A stretch of 64,000 nucleotides of DNA from Gemmatimonadota bacterium (GTDB taxonomy: Bacteria; Gemmatimonadota; Gemmatimonadetes; Longimicrobiales; Gaopeijiaceae). The DNA lies in the NCBI GenBank assembly GCA_022825135.1, contig JAJDYN010000005.1, positions 124,001 to 188,000 on the forward strand, given 5' to 3'. Every line of letters begins with the position of its first letter. Position 1 is the stretch's first letter. Below are positions 61,837 through 64,000 of the stretch, piece by piece. Both the position numbers and the translations under genes were made by a program. A model generated the notes under the pieces. That model was not told the origin of the DNA. It did not search any database and worked only from the letters and a program-made list of their open reading frames with translations.

Positions 61837-63018
61837 TCACGACTGCCGCGTCCTTTCGACGAAATGCTTCATGCGCCCCAGGGCTTCTTCCATGGAGGCA
61901 TAGGGAGACAACAGCGTAATTCGGATGTGCCGGTTGGCGGGATCCGCGAACATGGTCCCGGGGAAGACCATCACCTGCTCCTGGCGTAACAGCTCAAGGC
62001 AGAAGGTCTCGGCGTCGAGCCCCGTGCCCGAGATGTTGGCGTATACATACATCCCGCCGCCCGGCCGCCCGTACGAAATCCCCATGTCGTCGAGGCTCCG
62101 CAACACGAGGTCGAGCCGGCGCTCATATTCGGCCAGCATCGAGGCGACCGCCTCGTCTCCACGTTCGAGCGCGGCGAGCGCCCCACGCTGGAGGGCCGGA
62201 GGCGTGCAGATGCTCAGGGTGTGCTTGATCTCGACGCCGGGCTCCATGAACCAGGCCGGAGCAGCCAGGTAGCCGATGCGCCACCCGGTCATCGCGTACG
62301 CCTTGGAGAAGCCGTTAACGGTGACCGTCCGGTCGAGGAGGTTGCCGAAGGTGCCCAGACTGACATGCTCCCGTCCGCCGAAGATCAGCTTCTCGTAGAT
62401 CTCGTCGGAGATGACGAGGAGGTCGTGCTCTTCGGCGAGCGCTGCGATGCGCGCCAACTCTCCGCGCGGCGTAAGGCCGCCGGTGGGATTGTTCGGGTTG
62501 GCGATCACGAGGAGCTTCGAGCGCTCCGTCAGGGCACCACGGATGGCGTCGGCCTCGAGCGCGAAGTCGTCCTCCTCCAGGGTCGGCACCTCGACCACGC
62601 GGCCGCCGGCCAGGTTGACCATGTAGTCGAAGGCGTTGAAGCGCGGCGCCTGGAGCACCACTTCGTCGCCGGGATCGACCAGCGCCAGGATCGAGATGAG
62701 GAGCGCTTCCTGGACGCCGTTGGTGACGATGATCTGGCTGGCCGGATAATCAAGACCGTTGTCGCGTTTGAGCTTGCGGGAGATGGCCTCGCGCAGTTCG
62801 GGGAGGCCTGGAGGGGCTGTGTAGTGGGTATAGCCGCCCGCCAGGGCTGCCGCCCCCGCGGCGACGATGTCGGGCGGTGTGTCGAAGTCGGGGTCGCCCC
62901 GGCCGAGCGCGATGATGCCGTCCAGTCCGGCCGAGAGCTCGAGCATGCGGGTGCGGAAGCTGGACTTCACGCTGACCGCGCGGGCGGCCAGATGGGATTT
63001 GGGGACGGCCCGGGTCAT
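61837..63018 (-). CDS. Class I/II aminotransferase (PLP fold type I)
   Basis: The 393-residue enzyme has NPNNPTG (174-180), SDEIYEK and Lys239 in NGFSKAYAMTGWRIGY. It is a paralogue of the aminotransferase at 36070-37272, with conserved order and similar spacing but a longer N-terminal arm. Probable substrates are aspartate, aromatic or branched-chain amino acids. I take ATG 63018 rather than the open frame to 63093. The ribosome site is weak. It lies 40 nt downstream of the truncated amidohydrolase and 52 nt upstream of the oxidoreductase gene. Confidence 0.9.
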   Translation of the reverse strand: MTRAVPKSHLAARAVSVKSSFRTRMLELSAGLDGIIALGRGDPDFDTPPDIVAAGAAALAGGYTHYTAPPGLPELREAISRKLKRDNGLDYPASQIIVTNGVQEALLISILALVDPGDEVVLQAPRFNAFDYMVNLAGGRVVEVPTLEEDDFALEADAIRGALTERSKLLVIANPNNPTGGLTPRGELARIAALAEEHDLLVISDEIYEKLIFGGREHVSLGTFGNLLDRTVTVNGFSKAYAMTGWRIGYLAAPAWFMEPGVEIKHTLSICTPPALQRGALAALERGDEAVASMLAEYERRLDLVLRSLDDMGISYGRPGGGMYVYANISGTGLDAETFCLELLRQEQVMVFPGTMFADPANRHIRITLLSPYASMEEALGRMKHFVERTRQS

Positions 63019-63058
63019 CGGAGTCGCGCCGTGGGTCGGTGTGTGGAGCAACGGTGCA

Positions 63059-64000
63059 TCACGCCGCCCCGGCCGACACCGGCGGGCGCGCATACAGGCA
63101 GCTCCCGCGCACGAAGGTCATCTGCACCTGCTCCAGGTCGCGGAGATCGTCGAGCGGGTTGCCGTCCACTGCGATAACGTCCGCCTCCTTGCCCTCCTCC
63201 AGGGTGCCGATGCGGTCGTCGAGCCGGTTCATGATGGCGGCCTCGCGGGTCGCGCTCATGATGGCCGCGTGATTGTCGGCCACCACGCCCACATTGATCA
63301 TGAACTCCATCTCCGGCACGACCACGCCGTGGCGCACGGCCGGGCTGCCCGCGTCCGTCCCAAACACGATGCGCACCCCGGCGCGGGCCGCCCTCAGCAG
63401 CCCGTCGTAGCGGCTCTTGTCGGCGACCAGCCGCTGGCGCTCCCTGATCTTCCATTCCGGGATGTTGTACTTGCGCGCGATCTCCGGCTTCGACTGGAGC
63501 AGGACGGGCGAGAAGGTGGTGATGATGGGAACCCCGCGCTCGACCAGCTTGCCGATGGTCCGGTCGGACATGCTGCCGCCGTGCTCGACCGTGTCGATGC
63601 CGAAGTCGACCGCGCGCTCGATGCAGGCGTCGAAGGTCGCGTGCGCGGTGATGGGAAGGTTGCTGCGATGAGTCTCGTCGACGATGGCCTCAAGCTCCTC
63701 GTCGGTGAACTCCAGGAGGTCGTGGCACATCATGATCTTGATGAGATCGGCACCGTCCTTGACCTGGTCGCGCACGGCGCGCCGCATCTCGTCGGCGCCG
63801 GTGGCCTCCCGGCAGCACCAGTAGGTGTGGCCGCCGGTCTGGACGATCGCCTCGGCGACGATCAGCAGGCGCGGGCCCGCGAACACCCCCTGCTCCACCG
63901 CCTGCTTGGCGAAGGCACCGCTCCGGTTCATGCCCAGGTCGCGCACCAGGGTGATTCCCGCCCGCAGGCAGGCGAGCATGTTGGCGGCCGCCTTGTAGGC
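63059..64000 (-). CDS. Amidohydrolase family protein (5' end outside window)
   Basis: The visible 313 codons cover the C-terminal two thirds. They show DLIKIMMCHD with the carboxylated lysine, ITAHATFD, TVEHGGSMSD and FGTDAGSP, so the metal site is intact where seen; the HxH motif would lie upstream of the edge. GTLEEGKEADVIAVDGNPLDDLRDLEQV is the usual C-terminal block of the imidazolonepropionase/prolidase-like group. Whether it is exported cannot be told. It is the sixth of this group in the window and heads, or lies in, the aminotransferase-Opp operon. Confidence 0.87.
   Translation of the reverse strand, partial: AYKAAANMLACLRAGITLVRDLGMNRSGAFAKQAVEQGVFAGPRLLIVAEAIVQTGGHTYWCCREATGADEMRRAVRDQVKDGADLIKIMMCHDLLEFTDEELEAIVDETHRSNLPITAHATFDACIERAVDFGIDTVEHGGSMSDRTIGKLVERGVPIITTFSPVLLQSKPEIARKYNIPEWKIRERQRLVADKSRYDGLLRAARAGVRIVFGTDAGSPAVRHGVVVPEMEFMINVGVVADNHAAIMSATREAAIMNRLDDRIGTLEEGKEADVIAVDGNPLDDLRDLEQVQMTFVRGSCLYARPPVSAGAA

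Noticed and set aside
1-64000. CRISPR array, IS element, tRNA or rRNA gene
   Set aside because: I saw no regularly spaced repeats, transposase motifs, or tRNA/rRNA-like sequence; a dedicated scan (tRNAscan-SE, Infernal) would be needed to exclude small RNAs.

Overview
The window is GC-rich (roughly two thirds G+C by eye) and densely packed with genes on both strands. I find no rRNA, tRNA, CRISPR array or insertion sequence. The gene content suggests a free-living, peptide- and amide-degrading member of the Gemmatimonadota or a close relative. It includes a DUF1552/DUF1592 pair, a CocE/NonD hydrolase, many exported amidohydrolases, a large Asp-box propeller protein, a TonB receptor with a CarboxypepD_reg domain, and DUF819. 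This placement rests on family content, not on a marker gene.

Layout. 1-12.3 kb (minus strand): DUF1552 and DUF1592 proteins, an NHL-propeller lipoprotein, a CocE/NonD hydrolase, a creatininase-family protein, a Tat-exported epimerase-like protein and two exported amidohydrolases. 12.5-16.2 kb: a PA0069-type radical SAM protein (+), a class C beta-lactamase-like serine hydrolase (-) and a third amidohydrolase (-). 16.5-21.7 kb (+): a 5'-3' exonuclease-domain protein, the Asp-box protein, a small acidic ORF and tryptophan 2,3-dioxygenase. 21.7-27.9 kb (-): a lipoprotein amidohydrolase, a terminator, a TonB-dependent receptor and an MsbA-like exporter. 28.1-32.7 kb (+): lipoprotein amidohydrolase, tandem VOC protein, Ldh-family oxidoreductase and an aspartoacylase-like deacylase. 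These converge, with overlapping 3' ends, on a class V aminotransferase coupled to a dihydropyrimidinase (-). 35.3-41.2 kb (-): peroxiredoxin, then an operon of D-2-hydroxyacid dehydrogenase, DUF819 membrane protein, SDR, a degenerate aminotransferase-like protein and a full aminotransferase. 41.3 kb: a VapC remnant. 41.9-48.5 kb (+): NCS2 permease, a complete TRAP transporter, a small exported protein and an amidase. 48.5-52.6 kb (-): a 1349-residue lipoprotein with Ig-like, leucine-rich and metzincin regions. 53.0-56.6 kb (-): threonine dehydratase-like enzyme, EamA transporter, and an ArsR-type regulator coupled to an SRPBCC protein. 56.7-64 kb (-): ICMT-family methyltransferase, FAD-linked oxidase, two Opp-type ATPases, Gfo/Idh oxidoreductase, class I aminotransferase and a truncated amidohydrolase.

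Together the genes describe uptake and breakdown of nitrogenous organics. The TonB receptor, NCS2 and TRAP systems import substrates. Exported hydrolases and amidohydrolases cleave esters, amides or cyclic amides. Aminotransferases, dehydratase, tryptophan dioxygenase and dehydrogenases process the products. The most unusual items are the catalytically stripped aminotransferase paralogue coupled to an intact one, the Ig-LRR-metzincin lipoprotein, and an ArsR promoter whose geometry predicts a leaderless transcript with an operator across the -35 element.
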